In this document: piece by piece, positions 36,088-45,060 of the stretch
How positions within the stretch are numbered: position 1 is the stretch's first letter
Layout: every line of letters begins with the position of its first letter
NCBI RefSeq assembly: GCF_014302995.1
Contig: NZ_CP060295.1
Span: forward strand, 620,001 to 684,000
Length of the DNA stretch: 64,000 bases
Direction: 5' to 3'
From: Variovorax sp. PAMC26660
GTDB taxonomy: Bacteria; Pseudomonadota; Gammaproteobacteria; Burkholderiales; Burkholderiaceae_C
Translations under genes and position numbers: made by a program
Notes under the pieces: generated by a model
What the model was told of the DNA's origin: nothing
Database searches by the model: none
The model's input: only the letters and a program-made list of their open reading frames with translations

Positions 36088-37536
36088 ATGAACGCAACTC
36101 ACTACATCGGCGGCCAGCACACGCCGTCCGAAGGCAACGCCACCATCGACGTGATCGACCCGAGCGATGGCCAGAAATTCGGCGAGATCGCGCGCGGCAC
36201 CGCCGCCGACGTGGACACCGCCGTGCGCGCCGCGCGCACAGCCATGGGCGAGAACTTCGACGGCCCCTGGGGCGCGACGACCGCGCTGGAGCGCGGGCGC
36301 CTGCTCGCCAAGCTCGGCGCCGCCGTGATGCAGCACCACGAAGAACTCGCACAACTCGAAGCCCGCGACACCGGCAAGGCGCTGCGCGTGGCACGCAACG
36401 ACGCGACCGCGCTCGCGCGCTACATGGAGTACTACGCCGGCGCCTGCGACAAGCTGCACGGCGACACCCTGCCCTACGAGCGTGGCTACACCGTGCTCAC
36501 GGTGCGCATGCCGCACGGCGTGACGGGCCACATCATTCCCTGGAACTACCCGATGCAGATCGCGGGCCGCAGCGTGGGCGCATCGCTCGCGGCGGGCAAC
36601 GCCTGCGTGGTCAAGCCGGCGGAAGACGCCAGCCTCTCGCTGCTGCGGCTGGCCGAGATCGCGACCGAGGTGGGCTTTCCCGCTGGCGCGCTCAACGTGG
36701 TGACGGGCTACGGCAAGGAAACCGGCGCCGCGTTGTGCGCGCACAAGGGCATCGACCACATCTCCTTCACCGGCTCGACCATGACCGGCCGCAGCGTCGG
36801 CCTGGCTGCCGCCGAGCGCCACTGCCCGGTGACGCTGGAGCTGGGCGGCAAGTCGCCGCAGATCGTGTTCGCCGATGCCGACCTGGACGCAGCCGAGCCG
36901 GTGCTGGTGAACGCCATCATCCAGAACGCCGGCCAGACCTGCTCGGCGGGCAGCCGCGTGCTGGTGGAACAGTCGATCTACGAAGAGGTCGTGCAGCGCC
37001 TCGCCAAGCGCTTCACTGCAGTGCGCGCGGGCACGCCGGCGGAAGACCTGGACATGGGCCCGCTCATCAACGAAAAGCAGTTCCGCCAGGTGCGCGACAT
37101 GGTTGCGACCGCCGAGGCGAGCGGCATGAAGGTGGCGGCGCGCGGCACGGTGTCGCCCAACGCATCGGCCACCGGTTACTACCAGGAAGCCGTGCTGTTC
37201 CGCGACGTGCCGCACGACAGCGATCTCGCGCAGCGCGAGGTCTTCGGCCCGGTGCTGGCGGTGATGCCCTTTGCCGACGAGGCCGAAGCGGTGCGCCTGG
37301 CCAACGGCACAGACTTCGGCCTGGTGGCCGGCGTGTGGACGCGCGACGGCGCCCGGCAACTGCGAATGGCCCACAAACTGCATTGCGGCCAGGTCTTCAT
37401 CAACAATTACGGCGCGGCGGGTGGTGTAGAACTGCCCTTCGGCGGCGTGAAATCCAGCGGCTTCGGCCGCGAGAAGGGCTTCGAGGCCCTGCTCGGATTC
37501 ACCACGCTCAAGACCATCGCCATCAAACACGGATGA
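36088..37536 (+). CDS. Aldehyde dehydrogenase
   Basis: 482-aa NAD(P)-dependent aldehyde dehydrogenase of the betaine-aldehyde/gamma-aminobutyraldehyde type. Key residues are the IPWNYP Asn, the general-base Glu in LELGGKSP and the catalytic Cys in NAGQTCSAG. AAGGAG precedes the ATG at 36088; the ORF start at 36046 overlaps the amidase and is rejected. It sits between the amidase and the 3-hydroxyisobutyrate-type dehydrogenase, suggesting the amidase product is oxidised through an aldehyde. Confidence 0.92.
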   Translation: MNATHYIGGQHTPSEGNATIDVIDPSDGQKFGEIARGTAADVDTAVRAARTAMGENFDGPWGATTALERGRLLAKLGAAVMQHHEELAQLEARDTGKALRVARNDATALARYMEYYAGACDKLHGDTLPYERGYTVLTVRMPHGVTGHIIPWNYPMQIAGRSVGASLAAGNACVVKPAEDASLSLLRLAEIATEVGFPAGALNVVTGYGKETGAALCAHKGIDHISFTGSTMTGRSVGLAAAERHCPVTLELGGKSPQIVFADADLDAAEPVLVNAIIQNAGQTCSAGSRVLVEQSIYEEVVQRLAKRFTAVRAGTPAEDLDMGPLINEKQFRQVRDMVATAEASGMKVAARGTVSPNASATGYYQEAVLFRDVPHDSDLAQREVFGPVLAVMPFADEAEAVRLANGTDFGLVAGVWTRDGARQLRMAHKLHCGQVFINNYGAAGGVELPFGGVKSSGFGREKGFEALLGFTTLKTIAIKHG

Positions 37537-37548
37537 AGAAGACAACAC

Positions 37549-38439
37549 ATGACCACCACTGAACAGCAAACCCCGCGCAAAGTCGGCCTCGTCGGCGTCG
37601 GCCTGATGGGCCACGGCATCGCCAGCAACATCGTCAAGCACGGCCACCAACTGACGGTACTGGAACATGCCGGCAACCAGCCGCTCGACGCGCTGCTGAA
37701 GGCGGGCGCGACCTCGGTGGCTGATGTCGCCACGCTGGCCGCGCAGGTCGATGTGCTGATTCTTTGCGTCACCGGCACGCCGCAGGTCGAAGCCGTGATG
37801 CTGGGCGACAAGGGCGCATTGAGCGCTCTGCGCCCCGGCACGGTAGTGATCGACTGCTCGACGGCCGTGCCAGCCTCCACCGCCAAGGTGGCCGAGGCTG
37901 TGAGCGCCAAGGGTGGCAAGTTTCTCGATGCACCGATGACGCGCACCGCGAAGGAAGCCGCCGAAGGCCGGCTGAACCTGCTGGTGGGTGGCGACGCGGA
38001 AGTGCTGGCCTCGTGCCTGCCGCTGCTGCGCTGCTTTGCAGAGAACATCACGCACGTGGGCGGCATTGGTGCGGGCCATGCGATGAAGCTGCTGCACAAC
38101 TTCGTGTCGCTGGGCACGGTCGCATTGCTGTGCGAAGCGGCCGCCTGCGCAGAGCGCGCCGGCGTGAAGCCCGATGTGTTCGTCGATGTGCTCGCCAAGG
38201 GCGGCGGCAATGGCGTGGCGCTGGAACGCGTCAAGCCCAAGCTGCTGACGGGCAGCACCGATTCGCTGAAGTTCTCGATGGCGAATGCGAAGAAGGACCT
38301 GGGGTACTACAACGACATGGCGGAGCAGTCTTCTTCCAGCCATGGCATTGCGCAGGCGGTCGATGCGCTGCTGACGCATGGGGTCGAGAAGTTTGGGGCG
38401 GATCGCATGGTGCTGGATCTGGTCGAAGCGCTGCGCTAA
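37549..38439 (+). CDS. Beta-hydroxyacid dehydrogenase (3-hydroxyisobutyrate dehydrogenase family)
   Basis: 296-aa NAD(P)-binding oxidoreductase. The Rossmann motif GLVGVGLMGHGIA is near residue 13; the substrate motif region VIDCSTAVPAST and catalytic Lys in GAGHAMKLLHN near residue 178 are present. It starts 12 bp after the aldehyde dehydrogenase and is the last gene of the ABC-amidase run. A repeat of the nested-palindrome family begins 28 bp after its stop. The specific hydroxyacid is unknown. Confidence 0.92.
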   Translation: MTTTEQQTPRKVGLVGVGLMGHGIASNIVKHGHQLTVLEHAGNQPLDALLKAGATSVADVATLAAQVDVLILCVTGTPQVEAVMLGDKGALSALRPGTVVIDCSTAVPASTAKVAEAVSAKGGKFLDAPMTRTAKEAAEGRLNLLVGGDAEVLASCLPLLRCFAENITHVGGIGAGHAMKLLHNFVSLGTVALLCEAAACAERAGVKPDVFVDVLAKGGGNGVALERVKPKLLTGSTDSLKFSMANAKKDLGYYNDMAEQSSSSHGIAQAVDALLTHGVEKFGADRMVLDLVEALR

Positions 38440-38466
38440 GTACGCTTCGAGTTTTCTTTGGGGGGC

Positions 38467-38574
38467 GGGTTCATTCGGGGTACATGCGAATGACACCGGG
38501 TGCTCCCCTCCGCGAATGTCCCCCGCTTCGCTCCTCCTTTATTTCGCTGCGGGGAGCACCCGGCGTCATTCGCA
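38467..38574. repeat. Nested-palindrome repeat, copy 3 (type II)
   Basis: 24-nt arms at 38485-38508 and 38551-38574 pair at 23 positions (TGCGAATGACACCGGG side). The core is in the opposite orientation to copy 2. The outer flank GGGTTCATTCGGGG matches the complement of the 3' flank of copies 2 and 6. The right side retains a decayed version of the composite spacer (ATGAGCACGGCTG). Confidence 0.85.
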
Positions 38575-38734
38575 CGATGAGCACGGCTGTGGCGTTGGCG
38601 GCTCGACCGCTGCGGCGGATTGCAGATGGACATGCGCGGGCGCACCGCTGAGCTTTCGCGAGAGACGGGCGCTGGACAAGCAGAACTCCGAAGGTCCGGC
38701 GTCGGCCACGGTCGACATTGGCATGACTGCGTTC

Positions 38735-38765
38735 GATGTCCGCTTCAGACTGCAAAGCGGACATC
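38735..38765. repeat. 11-bp perfect hairpin in gene-free region
   Basis: GATGTCCGCTT and AAGCGGACATC surround a 9-nt loop. No T-tract follows. It resembles intergenic hairpin relics common in proteobacterial genomes; I cannot name the family. Confidence 0.45.
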
Positions 38766-38833
38766 CGTGACCGCCGGATTTATGGCACTACAGGGCCCTA
38801 AGCCGACCTACGGCGCTGCTCCATAGCCGGCAT

Positions 38834-39229
38834 TCAACGTTCGCTGACGCGTGGGTCGTCATCCCACTCTGAGAGAACCGATACGCACCAATCGTCACTG
38901 ACGACGACCCATTCCCGAAGCTTTGAATAGAAGCCTGCGGCCATCACCGGTGACTGGGCCATCTGGTCATCAGCCCAGCCACCCGAAGTCACTTCATAAA
39001 GCAAGCAGTTGTTGCACGCCCCTGAGTTCCCTACGCTGTGCCGATACTGCGGAAGGTCGCGTTCGTCCAACACGCGGTAGCCGACCAAGCCGTGAAAGTC
39101 GACTCGCAAGCCTGACGAGCTCGCCCCCTGCAAATCCACGTCGACGGCCAGACTGGAGCCTCTCGACGCGACACTGACGACGATTGCAATCTGCGCCGTG
39201 ACGCTAAAGAGAGGGCGCAAGGTAGGCAT
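38834..39229 (-). CDS. Hypothetical protein, 131 aa
   Basis: Unnamed small cytosolic protein. The patterns GYRVLDERDLPQY and LYEVTSGGWADDQ, then GFYSKLREWVVVSDDWCVSVLS, are typical of a family of uncharacterised proteins that often sit in accessory regions, sometimes as immunity-like partners. Base composition is less GC-rich than the flanking operons, which suggests transfer. The start is uncertain: no ribosome-binding site precedes 39229, and a TGTATACA sits 11 bp upstream. No neighbouring toxin gene is visible. Confidence 0.55.
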   Translation of the reverse strand: MPTLRPLFSVTAQIAIVVSVASRGSSLAVDVDLQGASSSGLRVDFHGLVGYRVLDERDLPQYRHSVGNSGACNNCLLYEVTSGGWADDQMAQSPVMAAGFYSKLREWVVVSDDWCVSVLSEWDDDPRVSER

Positions 39230-39598
39230 ATGAAAGGGCTGTATACAGAGGCGATTTTCATCGGCCGCGGCGCAAGCCGAAAGCCCAGGACGCTGCCCAA
39301 AAGCTACGTGCCGCGAATGTCTGGAAGTGGGCGAAGTTTGGCGGACGCTGCGAACGGCTGGTTGTGGCCGAAATCGGAAGTCTAGCCCTGAGCGGCAACA
39401 GTCCGCTTCCGCTGCAAAGCAGCCGCTCGCATTGTCTGCCGACGATCAGCATGGAGCGCATGGCTGCTACCGTGGCCTACCCCACAGGCAACCTCAACCG
39501 AACCGAATTCCCTCCATCACAAAGGCTTCAGCCGTCGTACCCAAAAAGAACCCGTTCACCAGAGCGGGCCGCGAACCCCGCAGCCCGCAGACCAGCCG
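39230..39598. other. Gene-free lower-GC interval
   Basis: 369 bp between two minus-strand small genes. Apart from TGTATACA at 39240-39247 I see no coding pattern, repeat or terminator. Confidence 0.5.
39240..39247. promoter_or_regulatory. Isolated TGTATACA palindrome
   Basis: Core identical to the purine-locus sites, but the flanks differ (GGC and GAGG) and no purine gene is near. It lies 11 bp before the start of the 131-aa hypothetical gene. Possibly chance. Confidence 0.25.
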
Positions 39599-39868
39599 CT
39601 AACCGCCGGTCTCAAGCGCTCCGCGTCGCGCCTTCTCGCTCACCTGAAACAACTCCCTTGCCTTGCGCGCCAGTTCTGCCGCAAGCCAAAGCAGGTTGTC
39701 CAGTTGTCGAGGCCCTTCGCCGCTGCACCAGTCGATGTCTTCCCCGTGGCAGACCCACAGCAGAGCTTCGAGTTGAGAGAGGGTGTTTTCGAGAAGATCC
39801 GCCGGGTCTTGGGCGTTTTCTTCGGAAGCTGCCGGTGTGCGAGGCCGGGCTATAGTCTTGGTAGCCAT
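39599..39868 (-). CDS. Small hypothetical protein, 89 aa
   Basis: Unknown function. A basic N-terminus (MATKTIARPRTPAA) is followed by two amphipathic helices (ADLLENTLSQLEALLWVCHG and NLLWLAAELARKARELF) with Cys residues between. The ATG at 39868 is preceded by GGAAGGAAC at good spacing, which favours it over the longer ORF to 40012. A very stable stem-loop lies 40 bp upstream in the presumed leader. The layout resembles small proteins of integrated elements. Confidence 0.6.
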   Translation of the reverse strand: MATKTIARPRTPAASEENAQDPADLLENTLSQLEALLWVCHGEDIDWCSGEGPRQLDNLLWLAAELARKARELFQVSEKARRGALETGG

Positions 39869-39909
39869 TTTTGTGCGTTCCTTCCAAGGTTGTTGCACGA
39901 ACTTGGTTA

Positions 39910-39942
39910 GACGGCCGGGGTGCTCGTAACACCCTGGCCGTC
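39910..39942 (-). promoter_or_regulatory. 13-bp stem-loop in the leader of the 89-aa gene
   Basis: The arms GACGGCCGGGGTG and CACCCTGGCCGTC pair at 13 positions (one G-T) with a 7-nt loop. On the minus strand it lies about 42 bp before the ATG at 39868. It could be a regulatory leader structure or the terminator of a lost gene. Confidence 0.45.
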
Positions 39943-40202
39943 GCCTTTGATACCTCGCATTTGCATCGCTGCTTTCGCACCGACGACCTGCCGCGAGGCA
40001 AGCAGCCTTCAAACATTCAATGGCTTTGTGAGTAGCGCCGTCCTTGTCCCCTTGTTGGGGTTGTGAGTGGCAGGGGCAACCACTTTAGGGAAGAGCGCAG
40101 CACGGTGGCGGTTTCGTGCGGCACGAAGTCTCGACAAGCGCCAACAAATGCAGCTTCCGCAATGCGCCGCGCACGGGCTTCATGGGCGCCGTGCCAGTCC
40201 GC

Positions 40203-40316
40203 GGCTGCGCATAACGCTCGCGTCGATACGGGGCTCTTTTTCGCGAAATAAAGGAGGAGCGAAGCGGGGGACATTCGCGAAAAAGAGCCCCGTGTCGGCG
40301 GGAGCGTCGCCCTGAA
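40203..40316. repeat. Nested-palindrome repeat, copy 4 (type I)
   Basis: 33-nt arms at 40214-40246 and 40273-40305 pair at 30 positions; two of the three mismatches are T against G. The core ATAAAGGAGGAGCGAAGCG is intact. The left flank shares 19 bases (GCTGCGCATAACGCTCGCG) with the complement of the spacer after copy 1, and the right end CGCCCTGAAC is the complement of the GTTCAGGGCG boundary. Confidence 0.85.
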
Positions 40317-40350
40317 CAACAGCGCAAAAAACCGAACAGCGCGACAAAAA

Positions 40351-41238
40351 CTAAGGCATGCCCCGCGCCAACAAGTGATCCACCAGCCGACGCTGCGGAA
40401 AACTCAACGCTTCCTGCCGCGTACACAGGTACATGCGACGTGACGCCCAAGCGTCGGTGAGGTTGATGAAGCGCAGCTTCATCTCCTTGCGGTAAGTCAC
40501 CGCCGCCCCCTCCGGCAAGATGCCCACGCCCATGCCCGCTTCGATCATCCGGCACACGGCCTCGAAGCTCTTCACTCGAACCCGCAGGCGCAACACCTTG
40601 CGCGCGCTCATCGCCGCGTCTTCCATCGTGCGCGAGATGGCCGAGTCGTCTTCGAGCCCCACGAAATCGAAGTCGAGCATTTCCTCGAACGACACCTCGC
40701 GGCCGCGCAGCGGATGCTTCTGGGGCGCGATGGCCACGAGCCGGTCGGTGCGGTAGGGAATGAAGTGCAGCGCGGGGTCGGCGGCCTCGCTGGTGATCAC
40801 GCCGACATCGGCCTGCCGGTCGCGGATGGCCTGCACGATGTAGACGCTGCGGTGCTCTTCCACGCTCACGCGAATCTCGGGGTAGCGCTGGCGAAAGCTC
40901 GCCACGTCGTCGGGGAGGAACTGCCCCATGGCCGACGCGTTGGCATGCAACCGCACGCGGCCAGTGGCGCCCTGCGCGTAGTCCGACAGGTCCGCACGCA
41001 TGCGGTCGACGTCGCGCAGGATCTGGCGCGCATGCATGGCCAGCGACTCGCCTGCGCCCGTAGGCGTCACGCCCCGGGAGCTGCGGTTGAGCAAGCCAAC
41101 GCCGAGCTGGCTTTCGAGGATCGCCAGGCGCCGGCTCGCGGCCGACAGCACCATGTGGCTCTCGGCCGCAGCCTTTGACAGGCTGCCGTGCTCAATCGCG
41201 CGCAGGAAAAGCGCCAGCGAATCCAGGTCGGGTCTCAT
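40351..41238 (-). CDS. LysR-family transcriptional regulator
   Basis: 295 aa. N-terminal winged helix (LDSLALFLRAIEHGSLSKAAAE, then SAASRRLAILESQLG) and a type-2 periplasmic-binding-like effector domain. The start at 41238 gives the normal LysR N-terminus; the ORF extends further upstream without homology. It is divergent from the indolepyruvate oxidoreductase gene 281 bp away and is its probable regulator. The inducer is unknown. Confidence 0.92.
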   Translation of the reverse strand: MRPDLDSLALFLRAIEHGSLSKAAAESHMVLSAASRRLAILESQLGVGLLNRSSRGVTPTGAGESLAMHARQILRDVDRMRADLSDYAQGATGRVRLHANASAMGQFLPDDVASFRQRYPEIRVSVEEHRSVYIVQAIRDRQADVGVITSEAADPALHFIPYRTDRLVAIAPQKHPLRGREVSFEEMLDFDFVGLEDDSAISRTMEDAAMSARKVLRLRVRVKSFEAVCRMIEAGMGVGILPEGAAVTYRKEMKLRFINLTDAWASRRMYLCTRQEALSFPQRRLVDHLLARGMP

Positions 41239-41519
41239 CGCGTTCTCGTTGTGGGGTCGGGCTCCGGGCCCGCGGGCGGCCATTGTCGGGCCTGCGGAGG
41301 TTCGCAAGGCCGCCGAATTCCTTTCGGCGATATGCCGCCGCAAAAGACAGATCTTCCGGAAAACGCCCCGCCCTGCCCCAACGAAGAAGCACTTTCCGCG
41401 CGCCCGGCGCAAGAATCGTTGGTGTCTCGCCGTCTACCCCGACGAGGCATTTCGCGGGCCGGCCCTCTACCGGGGCCACGCCCGCATCCCACGAGTCCTA
41501 CCCGGAGTCTTTTTCAGTC

Positions 41520-44500
41520 ATGGCATCCCACGAACTGGCCAGCGTTGCGCTGGACGACAAATACACGGCCACCGAAGGCCGGATCTACCTCAGCGGCATC
41601 CAGGCACTGGTGCGCCTCATGCTCGTGCAGAAGTGGCGCGACCAGTCGGCGGGCCTGAACACCGCGGGCTTCGTCTCGGGCTACCGCGGCTCCCCGCTCG
41701 GTGGCCTGGACGAAGCGCTGTGGAAAGCCCAGCCGCAGCTCGAAGCCAACGCCGTCAAGTTCTTGCCGGGCGTGAACGAAGAGCTGGCCGCCACCGCCGT
41801 CTGGGGCACGCAGCAGGTGCACCTGACCGGCGAGGCCGCGGTCGATGGCGTCTTTGCCATGTGGTACGGCAAGGCGCCGGGCGTAGACCGCTGCGGCGAC
41901 GTGTTCAAGCACATGAGCCATGCGGGCACTTCGCCCAACGGCGGCATCCTGCTGGTGGCGGGCGACGACCACGGCGCGTCGTCTTCCACGCTGCCCAACC
42001 AGAGCGACCATCTGTTCGCGGCCTCGATGATCCCGATGCTCTATCCGCAGAGCGTGGAGGAATACATCGAACTGGGCCTGCACGGCTTTGCGATGTCGCG
42101 CTTTGCGGGGCTGCCGGTGGGCTTCAAGGCGCTGGCGGACACGGTCGAGTCTTCGGGCTCCATCGCGGCGGGAGCGCTCGACGTGCACACGCGGTTGCCC
42201 GAAGGCTTCGTGTTTCCGCCGGGCGGCGTGCATGCGCGGCTGTCGACCGACACGCTCGGCGTGCAGGCGCGCAAGCAGGAAGCGCTGATGCAGGACTACA
42301 AGATCTACGCCGCCATCGCCTATGCGCGCGAGAACCGCCTGAACCGCGTGACCATCGATTCGCCGAAAGCGCGGCTGGGCATCGTGGCCTCGGGCAAGTC
42401 GTACCGCGACGTGCTCGAAGCGCTCGAAGAACTGGGCATCGATGCCGACGAGGCCGCGCGCATCGGCATCCGCCTGTTCAAGGTGTCGATGCCGTGGCCG
42501 CTGGAGCCCGATTCGATCCGAGAGTTTGCCGACGGGCTCGAAGAGATCCTGGTAGTCGAAGAAAAGCGCCAGATCGTCGAATACCAGCTCAAGGAGCACC
42601 TGTACAACTGGCGCGAGAACGTGCGCCCGCGCGTCATCGGCAAGTTCGACGAACAGGGCGAATGGGGCGCGCATCCACGCGGCCAGTGGCTGCTGCCGGC
42701 CACGGCTGACTTCTCGGTGGCGCAGATCGCGCGCGTCATTGCCGGACGCGTGGCGCGCTTTCACACCAGCGACCGCATCCGCATGCGGCTGGCGATTCTC
42801 GACGCCAAGGACGTGGTGCTGGGCAAGGCTGTGGCCACGCCGCCGCGCCCGGCCTGGTACTGCGCGGGCTGCCCGCACAACACCTCGACCAAGGTGCCCG
42901 AAGGCAGCCTCGCGCTCGCGGGCATCGGCTGCCACGTGATGGCGACCGCGATCTACCCGGAGCACAACAAGACCACCACGCACATGGGCGGCGAAGGCGC
43001 GCCGTGGCTGGGGCAGGCGTGGTTCTCGAAGCGCAAGCACGTGTTCGCGAACCTGGGCGACGGCACCTACTACCACTCAGGCTCGATGGCGATCCGCGCG
43101 GCGGTGGCCGCCGGTGTGAGCATCACCTACAAGATCCTCTACAACGACGCGGTGGCGATGACAGGCGGCCAGCCGGTGGACGGGCCCATCAACGTGCCGC
43201 GCATCGCGCACCAGATGGCGGCCGAAGGCGTGAAGCGCCTCGCATTGGTCGCAGAAGACCCGACGCGCTGGGCCGACCGCAGCGTGCTGCCGGCCGACCG
43301 CGAGGGCTTCGTGCTCACCGTGCACCACCGCGACCAGATGGATGCGGTGCAGCGCGAACTGCGCGAGTTCGAGGGCGTCTCGGTGCTGATCTACGACCAG
43401 GTGTGCGCGGCCGAGAAGCGCCGCCGCCGCAAGAAGGGCGAGTTTCCGCAGGCCGCGCGGCGCGTGTTCATCAACGAGGCCGTGTGCGAAGGTTGTGGCG
43501 ACTGCGGCGAGCAGTCGAACTGCACCGCCCTGCTGCCACAGCCGACCGACCTGGGCCTGAAGCGCCGCGTCGACCAGAGCGCGTGCAATGCCGACGAGTC
43601 GTGCATCAAGGGCTTCTGCCCGAGCTTCGTGACGGTGGAAGGCGTGAAGCCGCGCAAGCACGCGCCAGTGGTGGCGAAGGCTGCGTCGGAAGAAGCACCG
43701 CTGCCCGAGCCCGCGCCGCTCGCGCTCGACGGCATGCACAACATCCTCATCACCGGCATCGGCGGTACGGGCGTCATCACCATCGGCGCGCTGATCGGCA
43801 TGGCGGCGCACCTCGAAGGCAAGGGCATCAGCGTGCTCGACATGACGGGCATGTCGCAGAAGAACGGCTCCGTCACGTCGCACGTGCGCATCGCGCGCGA
43901 TGCGGCACAACTGAAGGCGCAGCGCATTCCCACCGGCGAGGCAGACCTGATCCTGGGCTGCGACATGCTCACGGCCGGCGCGCCCGATGCCATCGCGCGC
44001 ATGCGGCCGGGGCGCACCTATGCGCTGGTCAACACCTTCGAGCAACCGACCGGGCATTTCGCGCAACAGCCCGACTGGGAATTCCCGGCCGCGCAGGTGC
44101 GCGCGCTGATCGAGGAATCGGTCGAGGGCCGCGCCGACTTCATCGATGCCACGCAACTGGCCACGCGCCTGATGGGCGACGCCATTGCGGCCAACCTGTT
44201 CCTGCTGGGCTTTGCGTTCCAGAAAGGTTTCGTGCCGCTATCGGCCGACGCCTTGAACAAGGCCATCGAGATCAACGGCGTGGCGGTGAAGGCGAACCAG
44301 GCGGCGTTTCGCTGGGGGCGCAAGGCGGCGCTGGATCTGGCGGGCGTGACGCGCGAAGCAACGCCGTCGAAGGTCGTGGCCTTGCAACGGCCGCAGAGCT
44401 TCGAGGCGTTGGTTGCGCATCGCATCGAGCTGCTGACCGCGTACCAGAACGCGGCCTATGCACAGCGCTATTCGGAACTGGTCGAGCGCGTGCACGATGC

Positions 44501-45059
44501 CGAACAGCGCGAACGCGGCAGCAACGTACTGGCCAAGGCCGTTGCGTCGGGCCTCTACAAGCTCATGGCCTACAAGGACGAGTACGAGGTCGCGCGGCTG
44601 TACACCGACAAGCGCTTCATGGAAAAGCTGAGCGAGCAGTTCGAGGGCAAGCCCACGCTGCGCTTTCACCTCGCGCCGCCGGTGCTGGGCCGTCGCGATG
44701 CCGAAGGCCATGCCGTAAAGACCAGCTTCGGGCCGTGGATGCTGGGCGCATTCGGCCTGCTCGCGAAGTTTCGTGGCCTGCGCGGCACGGCGCTCGACCC
44801 CTTCGGCCGCACCGCCGAACGGCGCATGGAACGCCAGTTGATCGAGGACTACCGCGCGATGGTCGAAGACCTGCTGGCGCGCTTCGATGCGATCGACTTC
44901 GATACCGCGCTGTCGCTCGCGCGGCTGCCCGAGCAGATCCGCGGCTTCGGGCATGTGAAGGAAGAAAGCGTGGTGTCGGCGCGGGTGCGGTGGCAGGCGC
45001 TGGTGAAGAAGCTGGATGCGGTAACACCGCAGCGCAACGAGGTCAGCGCCGTCTTATGA
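41520..45059 (+). CDS. Indolepyruvate ferredoxin oxidoreductase, single-chain fusion
   Basis: 1179-aa thiamine-diphosphate-dependent 2-oxoacid oxidoreductase that decarboxylates aryl pyruvates from amino acids to acyl-CoA. The N-terminal pyrimidine-binding domain (GFVSGYRGSPLGG) and the TPP domain (CAGCPHNTSTKVP, GIGCHVMAT and NLGDGTYYHSG) come first. A Cys-rich segment (CEGCGDCGEQSNC, CNADESCIKGFC) may hold iron-sulfur clusters. The C-terminal gamma-like domain starts at ITGIGGTGVITIG. Alpha and beta subunits are fused, as is common in Betaproteobacteria. The start at 41520 is preceded by CGGAGT. Confidence 0.93.
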   Translation: MASHELASVALDDKYTATEGRIYLSGIQALVRLMLVQKWRDQSAGLNTAGFVSGYRGSPLGGLDEALWKAQPQLEANAVKFLPGVNEELAATAVWGTQQVHLTGEAAVDGVFAMWYGKAPGVDRCGDVFKHMSHAGTSPNGGILLVAGDDHGASSSTLPNQSDHLFAASMIPMLYPQSVEEYIELGLHGFAMSRFAGLPVGFKALADTVESSGSIAAGALDVHTRLPEGFVFPPGGVHARLSTDTLGVQARKQEALMQDYKIYAAIAYARENRLNRVTIDSPKARLGIVASGKSYRDVLEALEELGIDADEAARIGIRLFKVSMPWPLEPDSIREFADGLEEILVVEEKRQIVEYQLKEHLYNWRENVRPRVIGKFDEQGEWGAHPRGQWLLPATADFSVAQIARVIAGRVARFHTSDRIRMRLAILDAKDVVLGKAVATPPRPAWYCAGCPHNTSTKVPEGSLALAGIGCHVMATAIYPEHNKTTTHMGGEGAPWLGQAWFSKRKHVFANLGDGTYYHSGSMAIRAAVAAGVSITYKILYNDAVAMTGGQPVDGPINVPRIAHQMAAEGVKRLALVAEDPTRWADRSVLPADREGFVLTVHHRDQMDAVQRELREFEGVSVLIYDQVCAAEKRRRRKKGEFPQAARRVFINEAVCEGCGDCGEQSNCTALLPQPTDLGLKRRVDQSACNADESCIKGFCPSFVTVEGVKPRKHAPVVAKAASEEAPLPEPAPLALDGMHNILITGIGGTGVITIGALIGMAAHLEGKGISVLDMTGMSQKNGSVTSHVRIARDAAQLKAQRIPTGEADLILGCDMLTAGAPDAIARMRPGRTYALVNTFEQPTGHFAQQPDWEFPAAQVRALIEESVEGRADFIDATQLATRLMGDAIAANLFLLGFAFQKGFVPLSADALNKAIEINGVAVKANQAAFRWGRKAALDLAGVTREATPSKVVALQRPQSFEALVAHRIELLTAYQNAAYAQRYSELVERVHDAEQRERGSNVLAKAVASGLYKLMAYKDEYEVARLYTDKRFMEKLSEQFEGKPTLRFHLAPPVLGRRDAEGHAVKTSFGPWMLGAFGLLAKFRGLRGTALDPFGRTAERRMERQLIEDYRAMVEDLLARFDAIDFDTALSLARLPEQIRGFGHVKEESVVSARVRWQALVKKLDAVTPQRNEVSAVL

Positions 45060-45060
45060 G

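Larger units (their letters stand above)
38440..38833. other. Intergenic region with a repeat copy and a strong hairpin
   Basis: 394 bp without a convincing gene. It contains repeat copy 3 (38467-38574) and an 11-bp perfect inverted repeat (GATGTCCGCTT, 9-nt loop, AAGCGGACATC) at 38735-38765. Short ORFs here are translations of the repeat. Confidence 0.6.
39869..40350. other. Intergenic region with leader hairpin and repeat copy 4
   Basis: 482 bp. Contains the 13-bp hairpin at 39910-39942 and repeat copy 4 at 40203-40316. ORFs in the right half are repeat translations. Nothing else is recognisable. Confidence 0.55.

Noticed and set aside
38471..38764. Short ORFs around the nested palindromes, also at 29132-29473, 40017-40319 and 59833-60039
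   Set aside because: They translate the repeat core itself and give the same peptide pieces at each copy (for example ECPPLRSSF), so they are repeat artefacts.
39888..39911. attC end box GTTAGAC near 39906
   Set aside because: The box matches GTTRRRY, but no paired inner boxes or R'' box lie upstream of it.
41310..41345. LysR operator upstream of the indolepyruvate oxidoreductase
   Set aside because: GGCGATATGCC has only 3-bp arms and the extended symmetry is poor, so it is not distinguishable from GC-rich background.
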